A stretch of 36,883 bases of DNA from a virus. Shown here piece after piece: positions 36,766-36,883 of the stretch. Below the pieces are notes generated by a model. The model was not told the DNA's origin. It searched no databases and saw only the letters and a program-made list of their open reading frames with translations. Position 1 is the first letter of the stretch. Each line of letters starts with the position of its first letter. The position numbers and the translations under genes are program-made. Location: the IMG/VR virus record IMGVR_UViG_3300031772_000126, positions 1 through 36,883 of that record. One strand, 5' to 3'.

Positions 36766-36883
36766 GCTATACGCGGGTTCGTTCGATAAACGCTAGCGCC
36801 TGTTGCCGCTGCGGACAGCTCCATCTGCGCCCCTGACGTCCGATGCGGCGAAACCGGCGAGTTGCACGGCGTGAAAGCGCAAC

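Larger units (their letters stand above)
36579..36883. other. Region after last late gene
   Basis: No convincing gene. A weak GTG frame (36615-36836) reads basic, low-confidence peptide across repeat sequences. The region holds a hairpin after the last late gene, a pair of 17/18-bp direct repeats and a CCCGC-TATAC-GCGGG hairpin (36763-36777). It may be the phage right end or flanking host sequence. Confidence 0.6.

Noticed and set aside
36615-36836. 73-codon GTG frame at the right end
   Set aside because: No Shine-Dalgarno, spans direct repeats and a hairpin, and composition is not protein-like.

Overview
The window is almost entirely one transposable, Mu-like phage or prophage with a siphovirus-type tail. 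A repressor sits near 12.5 kb. A long leftward early operon runs from it to the left edge, and a rightward late operon runs from 15.1 to 36.6 kb. The DNA is GC-rich with many ATGA-type gene overlaps and GTG starts. No host housekeeping gene is visible, so the host cannot be named. The heptanucleotide repeats and the style of the Ig-like repeats remind me of planctomycete or cyanobacterial genomes, but this is a weak inference. The left edge cuts a gene, so the left phage end is outside the window. The right end may lie near 36.7-36.8 kb.

Leftward region (minus strand, 12.4 kb down to 1). A consensus sigma70-type promoter (12414-12442) fires into small regulators and accessory genes. These include helix-turn-helix proteins, a zinc ribbon protein and a tRNA-like gene with its own terminator. 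Then come a MuA-type DDE transposase (7219-9270), a MuB-type AAA+ ATPase (6056-7222), a GemA-like protein, several unknowns and a DUF5131 protein. A 415-bp tandem duplication follows. The last gene is, unexpectedly, a Mu gpF/SPP1 gp7-like minor head protein.

Switch region (12.4-15.1 kb). It holds a LexA/CI-type S24 peptidase repressor (12503-13141), a zinc-ribbon membrane protein, and a second leftward three-gene operon (14957 to 13971). That operon has its own promoter, with a 19-bp near-palindrome in the spacer.

Rightward region (15.1-36.6 kb). The gene order follows Mu: lysis-type hydrolase, gp25-like coiled-coil membrane protein, gp26-like winged helix, gp27-like small terminase, gp28-like large terminase. 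It then departs from Mu with an SPP1 gp6-like portal, scaffold-like protein, capsid and cement protein. Next come a group of surface proteins including a 1063-residue Ig-like/LamG-like protein, and head-tail connectors interrupted by a DNA methyltransferase. The tail module is tail tube, a tail-assembly chaperone pair with an A AAA AAG -1 frameshift site, a short tape measure and three tail-tip proteins.

The most unusual feature is a set of 18 short tandem arrays of a heptanucleotide (GTTGYCA / TGRCAAC). Most sit at gene junctions, just outside start or stop codons. Some have been absorbed into reading frames, and some supply the ribosome-binding site. Two nearly identical arrays bracket the connector gene plus methyltransferase like a cassette.
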